Shown: piece after piece, positions 25,376 through 33,754 of the stretch
Layout: each line of letters starts with the position of its first letter
How positions within the stretch are numbered: the first letter of the stretch is position 1
Assembly: GCF_017377745.1 (NCBI RefSeq)
Contig: NZ_JAFVMG010000018.1
Coordinates: 1 to 36,540 of the forward strand
Source of the DNA: Acetobacter suratthaniensis
GTDB taxonomy: Bacteria > Pseudomonadota > Alphaproteobacteria > Acetobacterales > Acetobacteraceae
Direction of reading: 5' to 3'
Length of the DNA stretch: 36,540 nt
Program-made: the position numbers and the translations under genes
The notes under the pieces: model-generated
Seen by the model: only the letters and a program-made list of their open reading frames with translations
What the model was told of the DNA's origin: nothing
Databases searched by the model: none

Positions 25376-26578
25376 ATGGATAAACTACGAATCAACAAAC
25401 TATTCGTATCTAATGTTGGTCCTTTTGAAGAAATACATTTGGTTTTTCCAGCGAAATCTGGAATTAATCTAATATGCGGAGATAACGGAATAGGAAAAAG
25501 CACAATTCTTGAAAGTTTAGCCGCCCCTTTTTCTAGAGGGAATCTAACCAATTTAAAGAAAAAGCATGGAAGTGAAGATGGAAAAATAATTGTTTCTTGT
25601 GACATAAACGGCAACAACCAGAATTTAGAAGTTTCAGTTAAAACGTATGAACCCGACAAGCAAAATCACAAGATTACTTTCAGTGATTATGATCGTTGGA
25701 TGATTTTTGCACGAACAAATAGAGAAATTACCTATGCAAAGCTTAATGCAATATCCTCAGATCCGTCACTTGAACCTTACGGCATATCAGATAGAGTTAG
25801 TCTCGGGATTCCGCTACACGACATAAAGAATTGGATTGCTAACAGGATATTATTTGAAAATCATTATTATAAATCCAATGAATACGAATATATAATAGAA
25901 AATTCTAAATATATAAAATCAGTAATTTCAATTTTAGATAGCAATTTTTCATTTTATGAAGTAGATCCCAAAACATATGAGATAAAAATCAATACTCCCA
26001 CAGGGGTGGTGCCTTTTGAATATCTTTCGTCTGGATTCAAATCTGCTTACATTCTTATAATTGGCGTATTGAAAGAAATAGAATATCGCACTTTAGAAGT
26101 TAGTGCTCAATTATTCTCTGGTGTTATACTAATTGATGAAATTGAACTTCATCTACATCCGACCTGGCAGTGTAAAATTTCTTCCATATTAAAAGAATCT
26201 TTTCCAAATGCACAAATAATTGCTACCACCCATAGCCCTCATGTCATTCAACGAGCAGACCCTTCTGAGGTTATAGCTCTTTATCGACAGGAGGACGGCA
26301 GCACAGACCAAAGACCTCTTCCTTCTTCTGAATATGGATATGCCGGTTGGACTTTAGAAGAAGTCCTAGAAGATATTATGGGCGTCTCAGATACAAAGTC
26401 TTCAGTCTTTCGAGCAGCTATACACGCCTTCGACAGTGCTATCGATAATGAAGATTCTGAGAAGATCCAAGAGACTCTTCATATTCTAGAAAAAATGCTC
26501 CACAAAGACAGTCCTCTTCGAAAAATTATCGCTCTCCAAGCGGTTCCGTATGTAAGCAACCGGGAGACCGAGCAATGA
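25376..26578 (+). CDS. ptuA: PtuA-like AAA/ABC-type ATPase of a Septu defence system
   Basis: The product is 400 aa. Walker A is G35-D-N-G-I-G-K41-S-T, the signature motif is the variant YLSSG (216-220), Walker B is GVILIDEIE (Asp254, Glu255) followed by LHLHPTW, and the switch histidine is TTH286SPH. This is the overcoming-lysogenization/Rad50-like ATPase type seen in PtuA. The C-terminus (about 330-400) is helical. The gene is strikingly AT-rich compared with its neighbours and overlaps ptuB by 4 bp. In Septu, PtuA forms a complex with PtuB that degrades nucleic acid on phage infection. No reverse transcriptase is nearby, so this is not the retron version. Confidence 0.88.
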   Translation: MDKLRINKLFVSNVGPFEEIHLVFPAKSGINLICGDNGIGKSTILESLAAPFSRGNLTNLKKKHGSEDGKIIVSCDINGNNQNLEVSVKTYEPDKQNHKITFSDYDRWMIFARTNREITYAKLNAISSDPSLEPYGISDRVSLGIPLHDIKNWIANRILFENHYYKSNEYEYIIENSKYIKSVISILDSNFSFYEVDPKTYEIKINTPTGVVPFEYLSSGFKSAYILIIGVLKEIEYRTLEVSAQLFSGVILIDEIELHLHPTWQCKISSILKESFPNAQIIATTHSPHVIQRADPSEVIALYRQEDGSTDQRPLPSSEYGYAGWTLEEVLEDIMGVSDTKSSVFRAAIHAFDSAIDNEDSEKIQETLHILEKMLHKDSPLRKIIALQAVPYVSNRETEQ

Positions 26579-27366
26579 TTAAGCTCAAGCGTAGTGCAGC
26601 TCCAGTAGAGCTTACGGAAGAAACAGTTGAAAAACTCACGGCGCAATATAAAGAAACAAATGTCGCCGTATGGAATAAACCATATATAAAACAATCTATT
26701 TTATCAATGTCTCACTGTAAATGTGCATATTGTGAAACAAAGTTAGATGAAGAATCAAAGTACATGGAAGTTGAGCATTTTCGCTGCAAGACTGCTTTCC
26801 CCGATCTAGTCGTGGTTTGGTCTAATTTGCTTCCTTCTTGCAAGCGGTGCAATGGAAGGAAATCTGATTATAATGTTGATACTGAAGGCATGATTATTGA
26901 TCCAACATTAAATCAGCCACAAGAGCATTTTTATTTCAAAGATTCCCGACTCCGTTGGAAGACTGACCTAGGTAGAAGGACAAGCGACGTTCTTTATCTC
27001 AATGATAGCGATCGACTTGTAAAGGTTCGCCATGAAATTACGTGTGCCACATGTGAAGCTATTGAAAAAATTAGACATATGCTCGAAAATTACATTTGCG
27101 AAAAAAGAACCACTTTCAAAAGAAATAATATAACACGCAGTGTAGAAAAGCTATTAAATCAAGGATTACCAAATACGCAATTTAGCGCTCTAGTTTCTAC
27201 TGTTATTTCTGAAGATGATAATTATATATGGATTAAAGAAAATCTAGTAACATTAGGCTTATGGAATGATGAACTTTGTGCTCTCGATCAATGCATAAAA
27301 AAAATAGCTCTGCACCGCATTCCGGCCTCAGTTTCATCTGCTGTTGGAGAGTGCTCTGTGGTATAA
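26575..27366 (+). CDS. ptuB: PtuB-like HNH endonuclease of a Septu defence system
   Basis: The product is 263 aa. The HNH/zinc-ribbon core is complete: C50-A-Y-C53, the EVEH68F motif, NLLPSC89KRC92N93 and K96. This spacing matches PtuB / retron-Ec78-type HNH nucleases. The C-terminal half is helical with no obvious motif. The ATG overlaps ptuA by 4 bp (ATGA), so the two are produced together, as expected for a complex. Low GC and a dedicated terminator downstream mark it as a recently acquired unit. The activity is predicted to be a DNase acting in phage defence. Confidence 0.87.
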   Translation: MIKLKRSAAPVELTEETVEKLTAQYKETNVAVWNKPYIKQSILSMSHCKCAYCETKLDEESKYMEVEHFRCKTAFPDLVVVWSNLLPSCKRCNGRKSDYNVDTEGMIIDPTLNQPQEHFYFKDSRLRWKTDLGRRTSDVLYLNDSDRLVKVRHEITCATCEAIEKIRHMLENYICEKRTTFKRNNITRSVEKLLNQGLPNTQFSALVSTVISEDDNYIWIKENLVTLGLWNDELCALDQCIKKIALHRIPASVSSAVGECSVV

Positions 27367-27392
27367 ACGTTTCATTTTCAGGATATAAAAAC

Positions 27393-27426
27393 AAAATGGA
27401 ATTTATTTCGAAGTAAATTCCATTTT
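27393..27426 (+). terminator. strong terminator hairpin after ptuB
   Basis: AAAATGGAATTTA (27393-27405) is the exact inverse of TAAATTCCATTTT (27414-27426), a 13-bp stem with a loop of 8 nt or fewer, ending in TTTT; it starts 26 nt after the ptuB stop. The A-rich leading arm makes it potentially bidirectional. Confidence 0.85.
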
Positions 27427-27516
27427 CTCACGTCTTCAATATCCGATCACAGTTTGACTACAGATCAGTAAACAGGCTTTACTCAGCAACTGTGTTTACG
27501 CGATGTCGTTGGTCAC

Positions 27517-27590
27517 GTCCGCTTCCGGAAAGATACGAACTTCGCTTGAATGACTGACATGAGGCGGAACCAGAAGGTCCGCTAACGCGG
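27517..27590 (+). repeat. dispersed hairpin repeat, copy G (hairpin deleted)
   Basis: GTCCGCT at 27517, core GACATGAGGCGG at 27556 (39 bp on), then only 21 bp from the core start to the trailing GTCCGCT at 27577, instead of 72-74. The missing segment of about 53 bp is the hairpin. It lies between the Septu terminator and the next gene. Confidence 0.75.
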
Positions 27591-27603
27591 CTTTCTCCGC
27601 CTA

Positions 27604-28332
27604 TCATTCATAAAGAAGATGCTGAATGTAACTAACATTCCCGCTCTGTGATCCGTACTCCTCACGCGCCTTCTGCACGAACGACTGATTACGATCCTGA
27701 GCAATGGCTTCACCAGTCTGTATCGGCGTTACACCGTACTGTGTCGTCGCCCAGCTGATGTCGCAACGCCAGTCATTATACCCGCTGCGCTCGTGCCATT
27801 GCCGCATGGCGTCATCAGCACACCGACTGGCCTCGGCATGTGTCCAGCCATTCACCTCCATCATCCACGCCAGCGCCTCGTCCTGCTTTCCGGCACTCGT
27901 GGTCTTCCCCCAGTGGCGGACAGCATGGCAATCCGGGCACAGCGCAATGACCCCCTTGAGGGTCTGCACCCGTGTCGTATCATCATAGTGCCAGCCCTCA
28001 TCGGCCTCGACTGGCCATTTCGGTCCACGCCCGCCACATACACGGCAGCGAGACCCCGCGCGGGCATAGGCATCTTTACGGATGCGGTCCCAGTCTTCCT
28101 TGGAAAGCAATGCCCTCAGGTTCCGCCCCCAAAGTGACTGTGGCACCATCCAGGGCCGGAGATAGGGCGGTTTCCTGTCCGGCCTGAAGCGATAGGGAAC
28201 AAATGGTAGCAGCGCTACCAGACGATCCACATGTGCTTTCCAGCATTTTTCAGCCCCGTCAAAGACGGCCCCAGCGGCTTTTGCCTGATCTCGCTGGTCA
28301 TGAGGGACACAAAGGGCAATCAAAACGGTCAT
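27604..28332 (-). CDS. DUF5710-like plus HNH-like zinc protein
   Basis: The product is 242 aa. The N-terminal part (1-50) has the V-P-x-x-R-D-x-A-K-A-x-G-A-x-F-D...K-x-W pattern of DUF5710-type domains found in plasmid primase-like proteins. The central part has CRVCGGRGPKWPVEADEGWHY and CPDCHAVRHWG, a zinc-binding HNH-like motif. The C-terminus is helical and of unknown function. It is the last gene of the relaxase operon (65 bp after the previous gene) and probably a transfer or DNA-processing accessory protein. Catalytic activity is not certain because the exact H-N-H triad is not clear. Confidence 0.65.
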   Translation of the reverse strand: MTVLIALCVPHDQRDQAKAAGAVFDGAEKCWKAHVDRLVALLPFVPYRFRPDRKPPYLRPWMVPQSLWGRNLRALLSKEDWDRIRKDAYARAGSRCRVCGGRGPKWPVEADEGWHYDDTTRVQTLKGVIALCPDCHAVRHWGKTTSAGKQDEALAWMMEVNGWTHAEASRCADDAMRQWHERSGYNDWRCDISWATTQYGVTPIQTGEAIAQDRNQSFVQKAREEYGSQSGNVSYIQHLLYE

Positions 28333-28397
28333 TAGGCTGTCTCACGGGCTGCACGGCTCAAGAATGCCCCTTTCACAGACAGCCCTCAAGCCGTCTC

Positions 28398-28724
28398 TCA
28401 ACCAACCCAGCCGTGGACACCATCCCATGCTTCGTTTAGCAGAGCGCTGGCTGCCGCCCTATCTGCCGGAGACGCCATCAACTCCGGGTGCCGCAGAACA
28501 GCGTAATACACCGCCCGCATATCCTCTGCGGTCGCGCTGTCGCGCATCCAGCCACACGTCCGCAGATGAGCAAGCACCTGACGATTCAGGTCTACGTGCA
28601 GCGTCCGGAATGCGTCATAGGCCTCCTGGGTGGTGAGCAGCTCCGCCTCCCGTTCCACATGAATGAGGGGGAGGGCCCGCGCGACGATTTCGTCGACCAA
28701 AACCTGCAGCCTGTTCTTCTTCAT
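28398..28724 (-). CDS. hypothetical protein in the relaxase operon
   Basis: The product is 108 aa, all-helical in appearance (KKNRLQVLVDEIVARALPLIH, then a Tyr-Asp-Ala-Phe-Arg segment and a C-terminal LLNEAWDGVHGWVG). There is no membrane segment and no known motif. The gene begins 5 bp after the traA stop on the same strand, so it is co-transcribed. I do not recognise the family; a small transfer accessory role is suggested by position only. Confidence 0.55.
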   Translation of the reverse strand: MKKNRLQVLVDEIVARALPLIHVEREAELLTTQEAYDAFRTLHVDLNRQVLAHLRTCGWMRDSATAEDMRAVYYAVLRHPELMASPADRAAASALLNEAWDGVHGWVG

Positions 28725-28729
28725 AGCTC

Positions 28730-31700
28730 TTAAAGCCCCAGATCATTGTCATGCTGCACGCGCGGTGCCCGAGCAGGCCCCCGTGATTTGCCAATATCAC
28801 GCGCGGGCTGAGAGGGGAGATCGCGCTCAAGCCGTACAGCCGCCTCGGCCTGATTTTGCAACGCATAAGCACTCCGACGCAGCGTTCGGCTGATATCATC
28901 CCATTGCACAGCACCAACTTCCCGCAGCCCTCGTGTCGCAACATGGCTACGCGCTGCCGCACCCGGCACTCGGCCATCACGTTGAGCTGCTTCAATCTCA
29001 TGGTTTTGCCTGATCCAGCGTGTTGTATCCTGCTCGTGCCTGAGCGTCGCCCCTGCAAGATCAATGGCAAGATCCTTGTAGTCATGCTTGCCCATGTTGG
29101 CGGCAATCCGGTTGAGGATGTCCTCATAGGTCACAGGCGTCTTATCCCCCAGCGGCCGACCAAATGTAATGGCCTCACGCACCGGCGCTTCGGCAACCCG
29201 TGTCCAGGCGATATGCGCATGACGGCTCTCCGCCACGTAAGTCGTAAACCCGCTCACCGCCATCGTGCCGCGCGGCATCGCATTGATATGTTCGTCCGAG
29301 GTAATGCCCTGCGCGGCATCAATCGTCATCGCATGCCCAAAACCCAGTTTCGTGCGTCCGGTATCCGGGTCCGCCAGACTATCCCACGGCACGAACCCCT
29401 CACGTCCCTTCAGGTTACGCAGAAACACGCCCTGATCATTCCAGCCGCGCACATCCACAAAATCACCGTTCGATCCTAATTCCCGCCATCGTGTCTGTCG
29501 GCCAGTCCCCGTCTTGCACCGCGTCTGCGAAAAAAGGCGCACCCTGTCCCCCACGGCAAGCGGCAGGTCATAGACCTCCCCGCGCTGATCAATCCCGGCC
29601 CGCACGATCTCTTCCGTACCAATTTCACCTCTGGCCCGCAGGCGCTCACGCACAGCAACGCTCAACGCCATGACATCTTCATTGGTCGGAGCCGACATCG
29701 TGATCCCGCGCATGCTGCCTGACGCCACCAGCATGTCGCGCCGTCGCAGATAGAAATCGGCAGTATCCGCCACGACCTGCGCATGGTCCCCGCCAATCAC
29801 AGCAAACGTCCCGTCCTCACGTTTCATATCAATCGCCTGACGGACACGGGCCGTGTCCTTGTCACGCTGCTCCTGTTCATTCAGCGTCAGATCCCGGCCG
29901 TTGCTCCGAAACATCCCGGCAATCTGACGGGCCCGTTCAGTCTTCTGCCGAATTGTCGTGAGAATCTCAGGCCGGGCCTCGCGCGGCAGAACCCGCAACA
30001 GGATTTCCACGCTGTCGCCCGCCTCAATCGCCTGCGCCTGTTCCCGGTCGCCCAGCAGCCGCATCGAAAACCCCATCTCCTTCTGGAAACGCAAAAGACG
30101 TAACAGCTGCCCCGGCGCGATCTGGCTGACTTCATCCACAACCAGAACAGACCCGCGCGCCAGCGTAAGCCGTCCCGCCTCCATCTCACGCAAAAGCGGA
30201 GAGAGAGCGACCGTTCTGTCGGCGCCGGCATCTTTGAGGGCGTCTGCCTGTCGCCAGGCCAGGGCCGTACCAACCACCTGACGGCCATCTTCCTTCCAGG
30301 CCGTTACCAGAGGCGACAGCGCCGCTGTCTTCCCTGCCCCGGCGACACCCACCAGAAACCCAAGGCCGCCCGCCTGCCCCAGCGCATAAATGGCGGCAAG
30401 CTGTGTGCGGCCATGCTCCGCGTCACGAGTAAAATCCAGACCGGACTCACGAACGGCTTTGGCAATGGCCTCTGCACTGAGCGCCCCCTCGGGATTACGG
30501 GCCGCGAAACCTGCCAGTTCGCCCATTTCCTTTTCGACGGCCAGGTGGGCCTGTGTAGCAACCCGCATCCGCCCGTCACGGACCTGTTCGATGAACATGG
30601 TTGGCGCGCCATCCACCGTAATGCCCCGTTCGGCAATCATCTCCGCGACAATCCGTACGTCATCGACGCTTTTAATCCCCGTCTCAATCAGACCATGGGC
30701 AGCATGCAGCCGAAAAACATCGCGATCGAGAACGGCAGCCGTACGAAACTCCTCTTCAAGCAGCTGGGCTGCAATCTGGTAGGCCCGTTCGTAGCGCTCC
30801 GCGTCGTCCAGCGCGTGCGAAGGCTCATCCGTCAGCACCGTCTCATGACGCCAGCCCAGCGCCTCAGCCTCTTCGCGCCAGATCTCGCGATCATTGGTGC
30901 CGTTATACTTCTTCGAGCGATACGCAAGGTTGGCCTGATGGAGAACCTTGAACTTCTGGTCGGCCGACATGGTGTTCCAGTTACCCCCCTGTCGCGCGAC
31001 AAACGCCTTCGCCTGTTTCTCAGCCTGTTTGCTGCGTTTGGAAAATGCCTCACAGACCGATCGGGGAATGGCCTCAATGACAATCGCTTTCCCACGCTCG
31101 TCTGGGCGCACCCTGATCCCGCTCTCACGCAGCAGCTCCGCCAGCACCGCCTGAAAATAGGCCCCGAACAGGTGGGACGTCACCCGCGTGATCCGGGCTG
31201 AATCCAATGATCCCAGATGACCGTCTTCCGTCGCGACGGCATTGAACACAGGATTATGGATATGTGCCTGCGGATCACCGGGCACCGGTATTTCGACCGA
31301 GGCTGTTGCCCCACCGGCCCCATCCTGAATGTGCATGGCCGGACGCGCCGTATAGTGCCGGAACGACACCCAGGCCACCTCACCTTTCTGCAGTTCACCC
31401 AGCCCACCCTTGCCACGCCGGGCCTGCCCGATTTCATCGGCGATGAAGTGCATCGCCTGATCATTGGCGCGCTGAATGATATGCCAGATCAGAGCCTGCT
31501 CGGCCTTTGTCGCCGCGAACTCGGCGGCGAGCGTCACCGACTTGTCGGGGGAAGCCGTGAAGTCGATGGCCGAGATCGTCCGGTTGGCGTGCTTGCCGTC
31601 CCATTTTTCGCCATCAGACGCCCGGCGACACTCGAACAGTCTGGCCAATTCCTCATCCGTGGGAGGCCGGGTCACATCAATCCCCAGAGCCGCTGCGATC

Positions 31701-31900
31701 CGCGCGGGAATATTCGGTCCCCACGCCCCTCTGCCGTCCTTGCCTGTGTAGTAGTTGTTCAGCCTGTCGCCTGTCTCGACATCACGCGCCGCATCAGGCT
31801 CCGTACGGACATCGGTTTCAGGGGCCAGCTGATGCTCACGCAGATAGGCGACAATCAGCTTGCCGGCACCATCGGCCGATAGTTTGCGATAGGTGATCAT
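28730..31900 (-). CDS. traA: MobF-family conjugative relaxase with fused RecD-like helicase (TraA-like)
   Basis: The product is 1056 aa. The N-terminal relaxase domain (about 1-300) has the paired tyrosines in RLNNYYTG (Tyr50, Tyr51), the motif FTASPDKSVT (114-123) and the metal-binding histidine motif DPQAHIHNPVFN (His213, His215), typical of the TrwC/TraI-type MobF class. The helicase part has Walker A GVAGAGKT (518-525), Walker B VLVVDE (585-590), LLGDREQAQAIEAGD, and a late UvrD-C-like HAMTIDAAQGIT. It nicks oriT and unwinds plasmid DNA for transfer. It overlaps the upstream small gene by 4 bp (ATGA). Length is normal for the class; the domain set appears complete. Confidence 0.93.
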   Translation of the reverse strand: MITYRKLSADGAGKLIVAYLREHQLAPETDVRTEPDAARDVETGDRLNNYYTGKDGRGAWGPNIPARIAAALGIDVTRPPTDEELARLFECRRASDGEKWDGKHANRTISAIDFTASPDKSVTLAAEFAATKAEQALIWHIIQRANDQAMHFIADEIGQARRGKGGLGELQKGEVAWVSFRHYTARPAMHIQDGAGGATASVEIPVPGDPQAHIHNPVFNAVATEDGHLGSLDSARITRVTSHLFGAYFQAVLAELLRESGIRVRPDERGKAIVIEAIPRSVCEAFSKRSKQAEKQAKAFVARQGGNWNTMSADQKFKVLHQANLAYRSKKYNGTNDREIWREEAEALGWRHETVLTDEPSHALDDAERYERAYQIAAQLLEEEFRTAAVLDRDVFRLHAAHGLIETGIKSVDDVRIVAEMIAERGITVDGAPTMFIEQVRDGRMRVATQAHLAVEKEMGELAGFAARNPEGALSAEAIAKAVRESGLDFTRDAEHGRTQLAAIYALGQAGGLGFLVGVAGAGKTAALSPLVTAWKEDGRQVVGTALAWRQADALKDAGADRTVALSPLLREMEAGRLTLARGSVLVVDEVSQIAPGQLLRLLRFQKEMGFSMRLLGDREQAQAIEAGDSVEILLRVLPREARPEILTTIRQKTERARQIAGMFRSNGRDLTLNEQEQRDKDTARVRQAIDMKREDGTFAVIGGDHAQVVADTADFYLRRRDMLVASGSMRGITMSAPTNEDVMALSVAVRERLRARGEIGTEEIVRAGIDQRGEVYDLPLAVGDRVRLFSQTRCKTGTGRQTRWRELGSNGDFVDVRGWNDQGVFLRNLKGREGFVPWDSLADPDTGRTKLGFGHAMTIDAAQGITSDEHINAMPRGTMAVSGFTTYVAESRHAHIAWTRVAEAPVREAITFGRPLGDKTPVTYEDILNRIAANMGKHDYKDLAIDLAGATLRHEQDTTRWIRQNHEIEAAQRDGRVPGAAARSHVATRGLREVGAVQWDDISRTLRRSAYALQNQAEAAVRLERDLPSQPARDIGKSRGPARAPRVQHDNDLGL

Positions 31901-32178
31901 GGCGCGACCCGTGCTGTCGCACTCCGCGTCAGGGCCTCGACAGCAGCTTGTGTCGCACGGCTTTGCTCAGTGTTGGCTTGAATGGCCTCAGTCTGGGCAG
32001 CAACCAGATCAACCAGCTCCTGCAGCAGCACCGCCGCCCGGTTGTCGCCCTTTTCGTCGGGCGTCAGCAGTTTGATAATGACCCCGAGCATTTCGTGGCC
32101 CTGTGCCTGCCCGGCCATAAGCTGAGCCAGAGCCCTAAAAAGGTCTCTGTTATCTGTCGTCGCGTGAGTGGTAGACAT
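31897..32178 (-). CDS. small hypothetical protein upstream of and coupled to traA
   Basis: The product is 93 aa, beginning MSTTHATTDNRDLFRALAQ and rich in helix-forming residues with a heptad-like pattern (LLQELVDLVAAQTEAIQANTE). It could be a coiled coil and a relaxase accessory protein. The ATG at 32178 is preferred, with GAGAGAG upstream. The stop overlaps traA by 4 bp, implying translational coupling. The family is not recognised. Confidence 0.6.
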   Translation of the reverse strand: MSTTHATTDNRDLFRALAQLMAGQAQGHEMLGVIIKLLTPDEKGDNRAAVLLQELVDLVAAQTEAIQANTEQSRATQAAVEALTRSATARVAP

Positions 32179-32308
32179 TCTCTCTCTCCAGCACGGAATG
32201 TGCATGGAGAGCCTGACACAGATGGTTGTGACGCCAGTCAGGAGCGGGAAGGTCGTCCCAACAGACGTCCTTCCCGCCGCCAGAACAACAAAAGCACGCT
32301 ACCAGATC

Positions 32309-32527
32309 TCACAATGCGGCATAGGCCTGTTGGTCTGCTTCGGAGCCCCATTCGGGGAATGTCGCAAACAGATCATCGTCGCCTGACGCCGCCCGAACCC
32401 GGCCCAGACGTACGCGCCCATTCTCTATGACGTAGCGAAGTTCATCACCGGGCTCCAGACCCAGCGCAACGCACACAGCCATGGGGATGGTCGTCTGGCA
32501 CTTCCTGTTGAGACGGCTTTTGATCAT
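32309..32527 (-). CDS. AbrB/SpoVT-like antitoxin-type DNA-binding protein (orphan)
   Basis: The product is 72 aa. SRLNRKCQTTIPMAVCVALG followed by LEPGDELRYVIENGRVRLGRV is the AbrB/MazE/PrlF swapped-hairpin DNA-binding fold. The C-terminal acidic tail (SGDDDLFATFPEWGSEADQQ) resembles the toxin-binding part of PrlF/VapB antitoxins. The frame continues upstream to 32947 but that part does not look like protein; the ATG at 32527 is the likely start, although its ribosome-binding site is poor. No toxin gene is next to it, so it is an orphan or one half of a lost pair. Confidence 0.65.
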   Translation of the reverse strand: MIKSRLNRKCQTTIPMAVCVALGLEPGDELRYVIENGRVRLGRVRAASGDDDLFATFPEWGSEADQQAYAAL

Positions 32528-32678
32528 GAGCAGAAAGTGAGGGCTATCCCCAAGAGATGCAACACCTGCGAGTAGTTCGGGCTGGTCCCAACAGATCGAC
32601 CATAAATGACGGTTCTCTCGTCGTAGACGCATATCACCGCTCCACCGCAACGCCTTCTGATTCCACCAAAGAATGCGG

Positions 32679-32981
32679 CTACAGGCCCACCGCCTGCCGC
32701 AATATGTCATTCGCGCGCGACTGCCAGCCGGGACCATCTGACTTGAGACGGGCCAGAAGATCAGGGTCAAGCCGCATTGAGACGAGTGTCTTAGTGGGAG
32801 CTTTCTGCGGTCCGCGCACCCGACGTACATTGGCGAGGGAAGGAACGGCCTGCCGAGCTTCCTGCGCGCGCAGGAAGTCTGTTTCGGTAAGTTCCGGGCT
32901 ATCCGGGTCCAGAGCAATGCCCTGATTGATGCGGGTATCCTCATCATCTGTGGGCATGATAAATTCAGATTTGCGCGACAT
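32679..32981 (-). CDS. brnA: BrnA-type antitoxin
   Basis: The product is 100 aa. The C-terminal part (APTKTLVSMRLDPDLLARLKSDGPGWQSRANDILRQA) is the ribbon-helix-helix-like domain of BrnA, with a basic SMRLDPDLLARLK segment; the N-terminal acidic part (PTDDEDTRINQGIALDPDSPELTETDFLRA) binds toxin. It overlaps the brnT gene by 17 bp, so translation is coupled. The order toxin first, antitoxin second is usual for brnTA. Confidence 0.88.
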   Translation of the reverse strand: MSRKSEFIMPTDDEDTRINQGIALDPDSPELTETDFLRAQEARQAVPSLANVRRVRGPQKAPTKTLVSMRLDPDLLARLKSDGPGWQSRANDILRQAVGL

Positions 32982-33228
32982 AGAGCTTTGCCTCCCGCTT
33001 GTTGGCCTTGCGCTGGCTGATTATACGAATGACGCGAGTTTCAATGCTGAATACCAGAACATGAAGCCGCAAATTGATTGGGGCGACAGCAACAAGACGG
33101 GGCTCGTTTGAACTCATGCTCGTCATGATGAGAGCAACATCCCATTCGAAGCCTTCTGCAACGGCAAAATCGACAGCGTGCTTGACGATATTACTTTGCC
33201 GCTTTGTCTCGTCCCACTCGTATCTCAT
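32965..33228 (-). CDS. brnT: BrnT-type ribonuclease toxin
   Basis: The product is 87 aa. MRYEWDETKRQSNIVKHAVDF is the conserved BrnT start; the rest has GFEWDVALIM and RLHVLVFSIETRVIRIISQRKANKREAKLY, including the RIISQRKANKRE segment with catalytic basic residues. BrnT is a RelE-like endoribonuclease. A near-perfect inverted repeat upstream is the presumed BrnA operator. It is the first gene of the pair. Confidence 0.92.
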   Translation of the reverse strand: MRYEWDETKRQSNIVKHAVDFAVAEGFEWDVALIMTSMSSNEPRLVAVAPINLRLHVLVFSIETRVIRIISQRKANKREAKLYVAQI

Positions 33229-33233
33229 GGTTT

Positions 33234-33283
33234 ATCGTATATACAATAAATTATGAGAGCGCAAAGAATATTGTCTATACGAT
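33234..33283. promoter_or_regulatory. brnTA operator: 15-bp inverted repeat, 14 of 15 matching
   Basis: ATCGTATATACAATA (33234-33248) and TATTGTCTATACGAT (33269-33283) are inverse with one mismatch and a 20-bp spacer; the nearer arm starts 6 bp upstream of the brnT ATG. Probably the BrnA autorepression site overlapping the promoter. Confidence 0.7.
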
Positions 33284-33362
33284 TTGCATACCACATAGCG
33301 TGGTAAAGGGTTATTGAGTAAGGGCCATACTGATTAGGTGCCAGCCCCATGATTCGCTTTCG

Positions 33363-33528
33363 GTGGTGCCGCGACAGGCTCTCCCATAAGGCCGCGACCT
33401 CGGTGAGCAGATCAGGATAGTAACCCATAAGGGGCCGAAAAAGTGTAGCTTCCGGCAGAACCGCCTTGGCGACCGATCTGATCCTCGTAGATAGCCAGAA
33501 CCTCGACGAACGTCAGGTAATCTGTCAC
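33363..33528 (-). pseudogene. doc: Doc/Fic-type death-on-curing toxin remnant
   Basis: From a GTG at 33528 the minus strand reads VTDYLTFVEVLAIYEDQIGRQGG, the N-terminus of Doc toxins. An internal part appears deleted and a frameshift follows; the second frame contains GYYPDLLTEVAALWESLSRHH, the next Doc segment before the catalytic H-P-F-x-D-G-N-K motif. That motif itself is absent, so this toxin cannot be active. The start overlaps the antitoxin stop by 4 bp. Confidence 0.75.
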
Positions 33529-33754
33529 TCAGCCAGTTTCCGGTACAGCGAGGCAAAGGTCTCGTGGCTCGCCTGGTAAAGCGCCATGACGGAAGGCCGG
33601 GGCGTGCCTGCCGACGTTTTTCGATCAGGCCCGACAGCACCTCCTCAACCAGCGCCTGAAGCTGTCGCCCTTCCTGACGTGCCAGATCGCGCACCGCTTC
33701 CAGCACTTTCGGATCGACCTGCGTTGCGAACGTCGCACGCTGCAGTCTGGCCAT
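33525..33754 (-). pseudogene. ribbon-helix-helix antitoxin of the doc remnant, frameshifted
   Basis: The protein starts MARLQRATFATQVDPKVLEA and continues RDLARQEGRQLQALVEEVLSGLIEKRRQARPG, an RHH-like antitoxin. After that the frame leaves the homologous sequence; in another frame the expected C-terminus (PSVMALYQASHETFASLYRKLAE) follows and ends at 33525. A one-base loss in the G run at 33599-33602 explains this. With the toxin also broken, the module looks decayed. Confidence 0.75.

Noticed and set aside
25376..27366. Retron of the Ec78 type
   Set aside because: The PtuAB pair is present but no reverse transcriptase or msr/msd-like structure lies within several kb.
30413..31882. Two long plus-strand frames inside traA
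   Set aside because: Antisense shadows of the GC-rich relaxase gene; no ribosome-binding site and no motif.
32309..32947. A 212-codon single gene
   Set aside because: Only the last 72 codons look like protein (AbrB fold); the N-terminal part is a shadow of brnA read in another frame.
33311..33754. A 147-codon intact antitoxin gene
   Set aside because: After about 53 codons the protein leaves its family; the natural C-terminus is in another frame, so it is a frameshifted pseudogene.
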